NCBI RefSeq assembly: GCF_900106805.1
Contig: NZ_FNNP01000012.1
Span: forward strand, 1-64,000
Direction of reading: 5' to 3'
Source: Ruegeria halocynthiae
GTDB lineage: Bacteria; Pseudomonadota; Alphaproteobacteria; Rhodobacterales; Rhodobacteraceae
DNA length: 64,000 nucleotides
This document shows, in pieces, positions 52,563 through 60,954 of this stretch (its first letter is position 1; each line of letters opens with the position of its first letter). A program made the translations under genes and the position numbers. Under the pieces are notes generated by a model. The model worked only from the letters and a program-made list of their open reading frames with translations, searched no databases and was not told the DNA's origin.

Positions 52563-53254
52563 ACCGATCCCTGCTTGATCTGCTGAAAAATGTTGACACG
52601 CCGACTGTTTGCAACGCCATCGAAGTGGCGCAGGGCAAGCGCGGCTTCAATGATTTTAGCCGGGGTACCATGTTGTGCTCTGATCCCGATGCGGGCGCGA
52701 TGGTGGGATATGCCCGTACCGCGAAGATTGCCGCCGTGAATCCGCCGGCCGAGGCACCTGACGTGATCCGCGCGCGTCGAATGGACTATTATCGCCACAT
52801 GGCGACGAGTGATGGCCCAGCCGTGACCGTGGTGCAAGATACGGATTACCCGGATTGCGTCGGCGCCTATTGGGGCGAGATCAACACCTCTGTTCACAAG
52901 GGTTTTGGCATCAGTGGCGCTTTGACCAATGGCGTAATGCGAGACCTTGGCGACCTACCGAAAGGGTTTCCGGTCGTGGCGGGCTCAGTCGGGCCAAGCC
53001 ACGGTTTTGTGCACGTGAAAGAGGTCGGAACTCCGGTGACAATCTTCGGTCTGTCAATTAAGGATGGAGACCTTGTACACGCCGACCGGCATGGCGCTCT
53101 GGTGATCCCGCCCGAGGTGGTGGACGGCCTTGAACAGGCGATCATAAAGCTGCTTGAAACTGAAAAACTGGTCCTGGACCCCGCACGCGCGCCGGGCTTC
53201 GATTTCGAGGCTTTTGAGAAAGCATGGACAGCATTCGAAGCCGCCCGGACATAG
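52559..53254 (+). CDS. RraA-like aldolase/decarboxylase family protein
   Basis: 231 residues of the RraA / 4-hydroxy-4-methyl-2-oxoglutarate aldolase family. N-terminus VDTPTVCNAIE, central GALTNGVMRDLGDLP with the Arg-Asp pair that binds pyruvate-Mg, then HADRHGALVIPPEV. Catabolic members cleave 2-oxo acids to pyruvate or decarboxylate oxaloacetate. As the last gene of the island it suggests that the pathway ends with an oxo-acid cleavage. The IS begins 38 bases after its stop. Confidence 0.85.
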   Translation: MNRSLLDLLKNVDTPTVCNAIEVAQGKRGFNDFSRGTMLCSDPDAGAMVGYARTAKIAAVNPPAEAPDVIRARRMDYYRHMATSDGPAVTVVQDTDYPDCVGAYWGEINTSVHKGFGISGALTNGVMRDLGDLPKGFPVVAGSVGPSHGFVHVKEVGTPVTIFGLSIKDGDLVHADRHGALVIPPEVVDGLEQAIIKLLETEKLVLDPARAPGFDFEAFEKAWTAFEAART

Positions 53255-53291
53255 GCCAGGGACCGGCTTTGCCCAAAAGATACCACTGTTG

Positions 53292-54391
53292 GGCCGTGTT
53301 GCATAGATCAGTGTCCACTCGGAACACGCCCTACCCGAGACGGATTTCAGGCGGTGCGTTCGAAACTGGGACAGCCAAGTCCAGTCATCCGGTTGAGTAC
53401 CGGGACGCCAATCCTGACTTCTGCTTTCTGATTTTCGAAGGTGCGCGTCTTAAGCTTAGACCCAATAACTACCTTCCAACGGCCCACAAGAGTTTCACCT
53501 CGGCTGCGTTGATTGTAACCAGTGGCTTTTTGCCAGGCCATTCTCCCACGGGCGGCGATCTCGGTGATATGGCCGTCTCGGGCCGTCGGGTCCTGGGCTG
53601 CATTGGGGCTCATGATTGCGTTTATTGGCGTTGGAATCGTGTCCTCAATCGTCGATCCGAACCGGGCGGCAAGCAAATCAGATGTTGGTTCTCCATCATA
53701 AGCTCCACCTGCCAGAAAGTGAGAGACGGGGCCGTCAACCTGATCCAAGAGAACTGGAAGCGCTGTCGAATCGCCGACGTCATCCTTGGTGAGATCGGAG
53801 CAGACGATCTCGCCACTGACAAGATCAAGGCCGAGGTGAAGTTTGCGCCAAGAGCGCCGTTTGCGGCTTGTTTTATGCTTTTGCTCAAGCCACTCGCCCT
53901 CGCCGAAGACCTTCAGGCCGGTGCTATCGACAACCAGATGGACCGGGTCGGATCGGTCGGTTTTACGCGTTGCAGGCAAAGTCAGTCCCTTGCCTCGGCG
54001 CGAGAGTGTGGAGAATTCCGGCACCGCGATCTCGACACCTAGCAGGGTCGCGATGCTGCGCATGAAGCCTTGGGTCTGACGCAACTGTTGCTTGTAGACA
54101 GCGCTCAGGGTCAGGCAGATCTCGATCGCCAGGTCTGAATATGTCCGCTGACCGCCTCGTGTCGTTCGGCGCGGTGCTGACCACAGTCCAAGCGCATCAT
54201 CGCTGATCCAGACAGTCAGATCACCGCGCCGCCGCAGGCTTTCGTTGTATTCAGTCCAGTTGGTCACCCTATACTTTTGCTTCGGGATCTTCTCACGACG
54301 AGCGGCGTTGAACTTGTGCGGCATTTACAGCATCCTCGACGAACAGAACGCATCCGATACCAGCGGGCCGAGGGGTCCATGCAACAACGCC
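53292..54391 (-). mobile_element. IS5-family (IS903-group-like) insertion sequence, right copy, intact
   Basis: 1100 bases, ends GGCCGTGTTGCATAGATC and (minus strand) GGCGTTGTTGCATGGACC. The outer flanks are CCACTGTTG (left) and GTCGTTCAG (right), which do not match as a target duplication. The eleven bases to its right (GTCGTTCAGCA) also follow the left IS copy, where they belong to the thioesterase gene. Confidence 0.88.
53347..54324 (-). CDS. IS5-family transposase, intact
   Basis: 325 residues starting MPHKFNAARREK. DDE residues: VVDSTGLKVFGEGEW (first Asp), GGAYDG (second Asp) and YNQRSRGE, which fits the IS4/IS5 signature Y-x2-R-x3-E. Frame and ends are intact, so this copy could be active and could also move the left copy in trans. 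Confidence 0.92.
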   Translation of the reverse strand: MPHKFNAARREKIPKQKYRVTNWTEYNESLRRRGDLTVWISDDALGLWSAPRRTTRGGQRTYSDLAIEICLTLSAVYKQQLRQTQGFMRSIATLLGVEIAVPEFSTLSRRGKGLTLPATRKTDRSDPVHLVVDSTGLKVFGEGEWLEQKHKTSRKRRSWRKLHLGLDLVSGEIVCSDLTKDDVGDSTALPVLLDQVDGPVSHFLAGGAYDGEPTSDLLAARFGSTIEDTIPTPINAIMSPNAAQDPTARDGHITEIAARGRMAWQKATGYNQRSRGETLVGRWKVVIGSKLKTRTFENQKAEVRIGVPVLNRMTGLGCPSFERTA

Positions 54392-54617
54392 GTCGTTCAG
54401 CAAAGCCCCCTGCCTCGATAGTAGCCGATTACGAGGACGGCCCAAAGCTGCCGTCCGGCATGGTAACTGGTTTCTGCGTTAGCAGCCCGCTTTCCGGACA
54501 TTCGCCCCAGTCGCAAAATCCGAGGCTGGTCGAACTAGCGCTATGCGCAACAAAGCACCCATTCGCTGTTTCACCACCAATGTCTGCAGTCAGCACGCAT
54601 TAAATCGGCAACCAGCA
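54392..54617. other. spacer after the right IS; no gene seen
   Basis: About 226 bases without a convincing reading frame on either strand. I find neither the missing 5' part of the recombinase nor the missing end of the thioesterase here. Confidence 0.5.
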
Positions 54618-55085
54618 TTACCCAATCGTTGGAAACACGTTTGTTTTCTTAACGACACCATAGACAAAACTGCTGTCCATTGATGCGATGCTGCCAATGG
54701 AATGCAGCCTCCTACGCACGAAATCTTCGTAGTCAGAAAGATCTGCCACAACCACGCGAAGCAAGTAATCCGACGCACCCGTCATGACGAAACACTCCAT
54801 CACCTGATCAATGTGCGCAATGTCAGTTTCAAATTTCTTTACCGTTGCCTCGGTGTGGCTCTCCAGCTTGATATGAACAAAAACAGTTACTGGTAATCCA
54901 TAGGCCTCGGCATCGATATTAGCGCTGTAGCCAGTGATAACGCCGTTTTGTTCCAGCAGCTTGAGCCGCCTAAGACAGGGAGAGGGTGACAGATTTACCT
55001 CTGCCGCCAAATCCTGATTCGTCATACGACCATTGCGTTGCAAAGTTCGGATGATTTGTTGGTCTTTATTGTCCAATTTTCTCAT
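54618..55085 (-). CDS. mdeR: Lrp/AsnC-family regulator (MdeR-like)
   Basis: About 155 residues. N-terminal helix-turn-helix (NGRMTNQDLAAEVNLSPSPC) and C-terminal RAM ligand domain (VTVFVHIKLESHTEATVKKF; VMTGASDYLLRVVVADLSDYE). It is divergent from methionine gamma-lyase, exactly as mdeR-mdeA-mdeB in Pseudomonas putida, where the Lrp-type protein activates the operon. ATG 55085 (MRKLDNKD) is chosen over 55121. Confidence 0.83.
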   Translation of the reverse strand: MRKLDNKDQQIIRTLQRNGRMTNQDLAAEVNLSPSPCLRRLKLLEQNGVITGYSANIDAEAYGLPVTVFVHIKLESHTEATVKKFETDIAHIDQVMECFVMTGASDYLLRVVVADLSDYEDFVRRRLHSIGSIASMDSSFVYGVVKKTNVFPTIG

Positions 55086-55216
55086 ATTGTGGCATTTAAT
55101 GCCATCAAAAGTGATATTCAAGGCATTATTTAGAATAGTTCAATAGCAAGGATGCGATATGATGCCTCTAATAATCAAGGCGCTACTTGAAATTCTCGAC
55201 ATCATGGAGCCACCCA
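55086..55216. promoter_or_regulatory. mdeR-mdeA divergent region with repeated GGCATT sites
   Basis: TGGCATTTAATGCCA (55090-55104) is a perfect palindrome touching the mdeR start. AGGCATTATTTAGAAT follows at 55120-55135, and ATGCCTCTAATAAT, an inverted form, at 55162-55175. Spacing of 30 to 40 bases suits cooperative Lrp-type binding. Confidence 0.5.
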
Positions 55217-56422
55217 ATGCGCAATCGTCCAGACAGCTTTTCCACACGTGCTATCCACCACGGATATGATCCGATGGAGAATGAAGGCGCATTGACGCCG
55301 CCGCTACATTTGACGTCGACCTTCGCGTTTGAAACTGCTGAGGCAGGCGGGGAGATGTTTGCGGGCGATCGCGCCGGTCATATCTATTCGCGCATCTCGA
55401 ATCCAACATGTGATTTGTTAGAGCGCCGCATCGCTGTGCTTGAGGGGGCTGAGGCCGGATTGGCTTTGGCCTCCGGCATGGGGGCAATCACCGCTACGAT
55501 GTGGACGCTTCTCGCCCCGGGTGATGAGGTCATTCTTGACAAGACCCTATATGGCTGCACGTTTTCGTTCATGCAGCATGGGTTGGTCAAATTTGGCGTT
55601 ACCGTAACCCATGTGGACCTGACAGACCCTGAAAATCTTACCGCGGCGATCAACGACAAAACCAAGGTCGTGTATTTCGAAACACCTGCCAACCCGAATA
55701 TGCGCCTTGTCGATATTCAGGCTGTGTCGACCATTGCACACGCACAAGGCGCTTATGTGGTCGTCGACAACACTTATGCAACGCCTTACCTGACCCAACC
55801 GATCAAACATGGCGCGGACATCGTTCTACACTCGGCGACGAAATACCTTGGCGGTCACGGGGATGTTGTTGCTGGCCTGCTGGTTGGATCGGTGGAGCTG
55901 GTCTCGGAAATCCGCCTTTACGGTATGAAGGATATGACCGGCGCAGTCATGGCACCGTTCAATGCGATGCTTATCCTGCGCGGCCTCAAGACCCTTGAGT
56001 TGCGGATGGATCGCCATTGCAGCAGCGCTGCGACCATCGCTGAAATTCTGGAACACACTCATGGAGTGCAAAAGGTCTGGTATCCGGGGCTGCACAGTTT
56101 TGAGCAGCACGATGTGGCCGAGCGGCAAATGTCCCAGTTTGGCGGTATGATAGCCTTTGAGTTGGACGGAGGTCTGGAAGCGGGACGGGTCATGATGAAC
56201 AATCTGCGAATGATCACCCGCGCGGTATCGCTTGGCGACGCCGAGACATTGGTCCAGCACCCGGCCAGCATGACCCATTCCACCTATACGCCCGAAGAGC
56301 GTGCCATTCACGGGATCAGCGAAGGGTTAGTACGCCTGTCTATTGGGCTCGAAGGGATCGACGATGTGATCTACGATCTTGAACAGGCCCTGCCTAAACC
56401 CCTGATCCACAGCGCAGCATAA
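55217..56422 (+). CDS. mdeA: methionine gamma-lyase
   Basis: About 401 residues of the Cys/Met metabolism PLP family. It splits methionine to methanethiol, 2-oxobutyrate and ammonia. The PLP lysine lies in HSATKYLGGHGD near residue 208. LYGCTFSF near residue 112 carries the Cys that is typical of methionine gamma-lyase rather than cystathionine enzymes. ATG 55217 (MRNRPDSF) has a GGAG site; the ATG at 55187 adds ten residues. It is 12 bases before the E1 gene. Confidence 0.9.
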   Translation: MRNRPDSFSTRAIHHGYDPMENEGALTPPLHLTSTFAFETAEAGGEMFAGDRAGHIYSRISNPTCDLLERRIAVLEGAEAGLALASGMGAITATMWTLLAPGDEVILDKTLYGCTFSFMQHGLVKFGVTVTHVDLTDPENLTAAINDKTKVVYFETPANPNMRLVDIQAVSTIAHAQGAYVVVDNTYATPYLTQPIKHGADIVLHSATKYLGGHGDVVAGLLVGSVELVSEIRLYGMKDMTGAVMAPFNAMLILRGLKTLELRMDRHCSSAATIAEILEHTHGVQKVWYPGLHSFEQHDVAERQMSQFGGMIAFELDGGLEAGRVMMNNLRMITRAVSLGDAETLVQHPASMTHSTYTPEERAIHGISEGLVRLSIGLEGIDDVIYDLEQALPKPLIHSAA

Positions 56423-56434
56423 AGAGAGGCCGTC

Positions 56435-58810
56435 ATGACCCAAGACCTCAAAACCATTGAACAACGTTTGTTGTGGCTGTCACACTGGATGATCCATCAT
56501 GCGAACCACATTCGCCCCAAGGCCGACGGCATCAAAGTTGGCGGACATCAGGCGTCATCAGCTTCGATGGTGTCAATCATGACGGCGCTCTACTTTCAAA
56601 CGCTGCGCCCAGAAGACCGCGTGGCGGTTAAACCCCATGCCTCGCCGATCTTCCATGCGATCCAATATCTCATGGGGAATCAGACGCGCGAGAAGATGGA
56701 GAACTTTCGTGGCTTCGGGGGTGTACAAAGCTATCCATCCCGCACCAAGGACATCGATGATGTCGACTTTTCCACCGGCTCAGTTGGTCTGGGGGTTGCG
56801 ATCACATCCTTTGCCTCAATTGTTCAAGACTACATTCAGGCCAAGTCATGGGGCAGCGATCAGAAGCTTGGGCGTATGATCGCGCTGGTGGGTGACGCAG
56901 AGCTCGACGAAGGCAATATCTATGAGGCGCTGCAGGAGGGTTGGAAGAACGACTTGCACAACTGCTGGTGGATCATTGACTACAATCGGCAATCCCTTGA
57001 CGGCGTGGTGCGCGAAGGCCTGTTCCAGCGGGTCGAACAGATTTTCGATGCATTCGGTTGGGATGTGGTTCGCGTCAAATACGGGGTTCTGCAACAGGCC
57101 GCGTTCAAAGAGCCAGGCGGCGACAAGCTGCGTCAGTGGATCGATGATTGCCCGAACCAGCTTTATTCTGCCCTGACCTTTATGGGGGGTGCTGTCTGGC
57201 GTGAACGCCTGATGGATGCCCTGGGCGATCAGGGCAATGTGACTGCGCTGATCAAGCGGCGCAACGACGATGAACTGGCCGCGTTGATGGAAAACCTTGG
57301 TGGCAACTGCGTCGAGACACTCGCCGATACGTTTGCCGCAATCGATCATGATCGCCCGGTCTGTTTCCTGGCCTATACGATCAAGGGCTGGGGGACACCG
57401 ATTGCGGGCCACAAGGACAATCATGGCGGCTTGATGAGCAAGTCGCAAATGGCCGAATGGCAGAAATACATGGGTGTCGCTGAAGGTAAGGAATGGGACA
57501 AGTTTGCCACAGTTGCGGACCCGGCAACCTTCCAAAACATGCTGAACAAGGCACCCTTCTTTGCCAAGGGCCGCCGCCGCTACACAGATGAAATCATAGA
57601 TGTTCCGGAGATTGAGCTGTCTTCTGATCGCGAGATCTCGACCCAAATGGCGTTTGGCAAAATCCTGGACAACCTGTCAAAGGGCGACAGCCTGCTGGCC
57701 AAACGTATTGTCACAACTTCACCTGATGTGACCGGCACAACCAACCTTGGCCCGTGGGTCAATCGCCGCAAACTGTTCGCGCGCTCGCATCAGGAAGATA
57801 CCTTCAAGGCTGAAAACATCCCCTCGACCGCAAAATGGGAGTTTACGCCGGAAGGTCAGCATATCGAACTGGGTATTGCTGAAATGAACCTCTTTCTTTT
57901 GCTTGCTGCCGCTGGTTTGTCGCATTCTGTCTTTGGAAAAAGGGTCATCCCCATCGGGACGGTTTACGACCCATTCGTCTCGCGTGGCCTCGATGCACTG
58001 AACTATGCCTGCTATCAGGATGCACGGTTCATGATTGTTGGCACGCCGTCCGGTGTCACATTGGCCCCCGAAGGCGGCGCGCATCAGTCCATCGCCTCGC
58101 CCCTTATCGGCATGTCACAAGACGGGCTAGCGGCATTTGAACCTGCCTTTGCTGACGAACTGACGGTTATCATGGAATGGGCTTTTGCCCATATGCAAAA
58201 AGACGGCGAAGGCGATCCGGATGAACGCACTTGGTTGCGCGATGAAACCGGCGGATCCGTCTATCTGCGCCTGACGACCAATCCAATTGAACAGCCCGGC
58301 AAGCGAGTCGATGACGATTTTCGCCAGGGAGCAATCGATGGTGCTTATTGGCTGCGCAAACCGGGCCCTAATTGCGAAGTTGTAATCGCCTATCAGGGTT
58401 CCGTTGCGCAGGAAGCCATCAAGGCCGCCGGCCATATCGCACAGGGACGGCGTGACGTCGGCGTTCTCGCTGTGACATCAGCAGACCGCCTGAACGCGGG
58501 CTGGACGGCGGCGCAACGGGCGCGATCCAATGGGATCTGCGGCGCGGAGGCACATATCGAAGCATTGTTTGCTGGCTTGCCGCGCAACTGCGTTCTCATC
58601 ACTGTCATCGACGGCCACCCGGCTACGCTTTCTTGGTTGGGCGCGGTTCACGGGCATCAAACTATTCCGCACGGAGTCGAACACTTTGGCCAAACCGGGA
58701 CAATCGCCGACCTGTATCGTCATTTCCGGATAAACGCAGATGCGTTGATACAATCCGCCAGTGAACTGTCGCACGGCCGCAAAATCCCGCAGATTGCTGC
58801 TATAGGATAG
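56435..58810 (+). CDS. mdeB: AceE-like 2-oxoacid dehydrogenase E1 component (MdeB-like)
   Basis: 791 residues of the homodimeric pyruvate dehydrogenase E1 family, a little shorter than AceE (about 890). Thiamine-diphosphate motif GDAELDEGNIYEAL near residue 150, GHQASSASM near the N-terminus, and GTVYDPFVSRGLDAL in the pyrimidine half. In the P. putida mde operon the homologue handles 2-oxobutyrate from methionine gamma-lyase, giving propionyl-CoA. No E2/E3 genes are next to it, so it would borrow those from the housekeeping complex. Confidence 0.87.
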   Translation: MTQDLKTIEQRLLWLSHWMIHHANHIRPKADGIKVGGHQASSASMVSIMTALYFQTLRPEDRVAVKPHASPIFHAIQYLMGNQTREKMENFRGFGGVQSYPSRTKDIDDVDFSTGSVGLGVAITSFASIVQDYIQAKSWGSDQKLGRMIALVGDAELDEGNIYEALQEGWKNDLHNCWWIIDYNRQSLDGVVREGLFQRVEQIFDAFGWDVVRVKYGVLQQAAFKEPGGDKLRQWIDDCPNQLYSALTFMGGAVWRERLMDALGDQGNVTALIKRRNDDELAALMENLGGNCVETLADTFAAIDHDRPVCFLAYTIKGWGTPIAGHKDNHGGLMSKSQMAEWQKYMGVAEGKEWDKFATVADPATFQNMLNKAPFFAKGRRRYTDEIIDVPEIELSSDREISTQMAFGKILDNLSKGDSLLAKRIVTTSPDVTGTTNLGPWVNRRKLFARSHQEDTFKAENIPSTAKWEFTPEGQHIELGIAEMNLFLLLAAAGLSHSVFGKRVIPIGTVYDPFVSRGLDALNYACYQDARFMIVGTPSGVTLAPEGGAHQSIASPLIGMSQDGLAAFEPAFADELTVIMEWAFAHMQKDGEGDPDERTWLRDETGGSVYLRLTTNPIEQPGKRVDDDFRQGAIDGAYWLRKPGPNCEVVIAYQGSVAQEAIKAAGHIAQGRRDVGVLAVTSADRLNAGWTAAQRARSNGICGAEAHIEALFAGLPRNCVLITVIDGHPATLSWLGAVHGHQTIPHGVEHFGQTGTIADLYRHFRINADALIQSASELSHGRKIPQIAAIG

Positions 58811-59194
58811 CAATAGCAGACATCGGCACTCCTTGCAGCATCGGTCACTTGGGCACTCTGCCGCCATTAGATCGATCGCAGAATTATCGTGCGACGCGTT
58901 CTCTACCATTAACGGGCACGGCCCTTTGCCGACATTGGGCTCAGAAAATATCTAGCAGGGCGGCTTCCCGCAAGCGGCCACTCATGCGCTGCACAGTAAT
59001 TCAGATAGGTTGATGGCCGCAATGCGGGGCAAAGCCGCCATCTGAAGTCGTCGGCTTTAGGTCTGCTTTGAGATCGACACGCCAGCTCACGGTCGAATTG
59101 CATGCGAAATTGTCTGACTCCGTCCATCTGTTAACACGACCAGAATACATATGGCTTATGCATATCCAACAAATTGCGGCCTAAATAGCGAAAT
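58811..59194. other. intergenic stretch without a recognisable gene
   Basis: About 380 bases after mdeB. Several short frames exist on the minus strand but none has family-like content or a good ribosome site. Nothing further is seen. Confidence 0.5.
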
Positions 59195-59389
59195 GTGATT
59201 ACCAAATTTGAGCCTCAGATAGCCGTGGCAGAAGGCAACTTTGTCTTCGTCGCCTGAGATGCCACCGTCGGCGAGAAGTCCTGGGTTTTCTTCGACCTAT
59301 GGTTGGTTGAGGACGAAATGATCGTCGAGCATAGGGATGTCGTTTCACCCACCCAGGCGGAAATGGCGAACGGGAACGGTAAGTTCTGA
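59195..59389 (+). pseudogene. fragment of a SnoaL/NTF2-like protein gene
   Basis: One frame reads IAVAEGNFVFVA, a TGA stop (59255-59257), then DATVGEKSWVFFDLW, EDEMIVEHRDVVSP and EMANGNGKF before TGA 59387. The pattern VxEGDxVxVH...DxWRxEDGKIVEHWDVxQ...ANGN is that of the SnoaL-like NTF2 family. Only the C-terminal half remains, with one nonsense codon and no start. It is a separate type from the long proteins of the island. Confidence 0.6.
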
Positions 59390-59469
59390 TTTTAGGGGAG
59401 TATCGGTGGACCGGAATGGGCTGGCTCGCCAAGAAATTCGCCTGGCTCAGCACTTTGCGACAAAGCCGG

Positions 59470-60492
59470 TTAATTTTTATCGGAAAGGCGCCAAACTGGT
59501 TGTTCACCAAAGCCTCGGATCATCTTCGCGCCCATATCTTCCATGTCGAACTCATCGTTGAGGATATGCGCAACGTCACCCTGTACCGTGATCTGCATGG
59601 GTTTGGAAAACTCCTGAAGCCTGGAAGCCAGATTAACCGCTGGTCCGAAAATGTCGTAGACGTACTTTTGAATTCCAACGACTGACCCCACAACGGAACC
59701 CGAAGCCAACCCGATCCTGCACCGCCACTGGTGGGGGTGGCTCAGGTTTCGGCGGTTCAGATAGCGCACGAACCTTATCGCTGTATTGGCAATCGCCTTG
59801 GCGTGATCTGGGGTTGGGTCCGGCAAACCAGCGACGGTTATGTAGGCATCCCCGATCGTCTTGATACGTTCGCAACCAAACTGTTCACCGATGCGATCAA
59901 ACGCGCTGTAGATATCGTTCAGTTCGGTGACAGTGACGCTTGGATCTTGCGAGGCGACCATCTCTGTGAACCCGACAAAATCGAGCATCAGCACCGACAC
60001 CGGATCGTAAAGCTGAGGTGTCACGACTCCAAATGTTTTGTATTCTTCATAAACAGATCGCGGCATCAGGTTCAGCAGTAGTTTTTCCACCTGTTCCTTT
60101 TCCCGCTTCAACGCGCGCGTGTTGCGTTCGACCATCATCGAGTATGAATCGATCATCGACTCCAGCTCTTTGATGCGAGTGATATTCTGGCAGACAAGAA
60201 CAAGCACATCCTCATCTGCGACCGTAAAGTCGAGCGCGATGACCAACGTTCTGCGCTTTTTCTTGAAACTGATCTCTGACGTGTATCGCCGTGTCTCAAA
60301 CAGGCTTTTTTGAACCGTAGTCAGATCCAGATCGGGAAAAAGCTGCTGCAGATGATCCGAATGATTATCGCCAATGAACCACTCGTCAAATGTGTCATTG
60401 CGGAAACCGAACTTCAGCGTTTCACGATCCAAAAGTGCAACGCCCACGCCAATCGCGCGCAGCAGCTGTTCATTGATGGCTTCTATAGTCAT
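59470..60492 (-). CDS. class III adenylate cyclase with an N-terminal PAS-like domain
   Basis: 340 residues. Residues 1-105 look like a PAS sensor (GVGVALLDRETLKFGFRN; VLVCQNITRIKELE), followed by a coiled-coil linker (110-150) and a class III cyclase domain. Metal Asp residues lie in LMLDFVGFTEM and KTIGDAY. The Lys of IKTIGD and the Asp of YDIFGPAVNLASRLQ are the ATP-specifying pair, so cAMP rather than cGMP is expected. No membrane helix. It follows the globin gene by 3 bases, suggesting an oxygen or NO signal. Confidence 0.87.
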   Translation of the reverse strand: MTIEAINEQLLRAIGVGVALLDRETLKFGFRNDTFDEWFIGDNHSDHLQQLFPDLDLTTVQKSLFETRRYTSEISFKKKRRTLVIALDFTVADEDVLVLVCQNITRIKELESMIDSYSMMVERNTRALKREKEQVEKLLLNLMPRSVYEEYKTFGVVTPQLYDPVSVLMLDFVGFTEMVASQDPSVTVTELNDIYSAFDRIGEQFGCERIKTIGDAYITVAGLPDPTPDHAKAIANTAIRFVRYLNRRNLSHPHQWRCRIGLASGSVVGSVVGIQKYVYDIFGPAVNLASRLQEFSKPMQITVQGDVAHILNDEFDMEDMGAKMIRGFGEQPVWRLSDKN

Positions 60493-60495
60493 GGC

Positions 60496-60855
60496 TTACC
60501 TAACAATCAGGGGACGGCGTTTGCCGAATTCCGTGACAACCGCGTCAATGTCTTCTGCCGCCACGTTGTGTTTTTCCAGAGCACCTTGCAACACTGCTTC
60601 AAGTTCATCGAAATGGGCGTGCGTGATGTCCAGATGAGAATGCATGCGACGCAATTGGTCATCCGTATACGAAGCCGGACCGCCAAGAAGTGACGCAATA
60701 AATTTGGTCTGGTGGTCGACCATCCGGCTCATATCGACATTGTCAAAGAAGGGCCCGACCTCATCGTTTTCAAGAAGAATGTCATAGAATGAGATCACGA
60801 TCTTGCTGATCCTCGAAAAACCACCGTATTTCTCATAAAGTGTAGGTGCAGCCAT
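60496..60855 (-). CDS. truncated haemoglobin, group I type
   Basis: 119 residues, starting MAAPTLYEKYGG; this N-terminus is typical of group I (GlbN) truncated haemoglobins. FYDILLENDEVGPFF carries the B10 Tyr and the family PFF motif; MHSHLDITHAHFDEL supplies the F8 His region. The ATG at 60921 adds 22 residues unlike the family. The gene is the first of a two-gene operon with the PAS-adenylate cyclase. The globin may sense or buffer O2 or NO for the cyclase. Confidence 0.87.
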   Translation of the reverse strand: MAAPTLYEKYGGFSRISKIVISFYDILLENDEVGPFFDNVDMSRMVDHQTKFIASLLGGPASYTDDQLRRMHSHLDITHAHFDELEAVLQGALEKHNVAAEDIDAVVTEFGKRRPLIVR

Positions 60856-60905
60856 ACTAAAACCTTTCCAAAACTGACTAATCGGACATGCCTGTCGCAA
60901 ATCGT

Positions 60906-60938
60906 CACTGCTCTTTCGCATAAAGCCAAAGAGCAGTG
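60906..60938 (-). terminator. perfect 11-bp hairpin between the methyltransferase and globin genes
   Basis: CACTGCTCTTT (60906-60916) pairs with AAAGAGCAGTG (60928-60938) around 11 bases. It lies 17 bases beyond the methyltransferase stop on the minus strand. No long T-run follows, but the strong stem fits transcript ending or protection. Confidence 0.55.
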
Positions 60939-60954
60939 AGTGCGCGCAATACGA

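Larger units (their letters stand above)
34652..54391. mobile_element. composite-transposon-like unit bounded by two direct IS5-family copies
   Basis: Two IS copies about 99% alike lie in the same orientation and enclose about 17.5 kb of catabolic genes. The right copy has an intact transposase, the left copy is broken. No matching 9-base target duplication is seen at the outer ends (CGTTTCCCG on the left, GTCGTTCAG on the right). The unit is therefore either an old composite transposon or a product of recombination between IS copies. Mobility is inferred from layout only. Confidence 0.5.
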
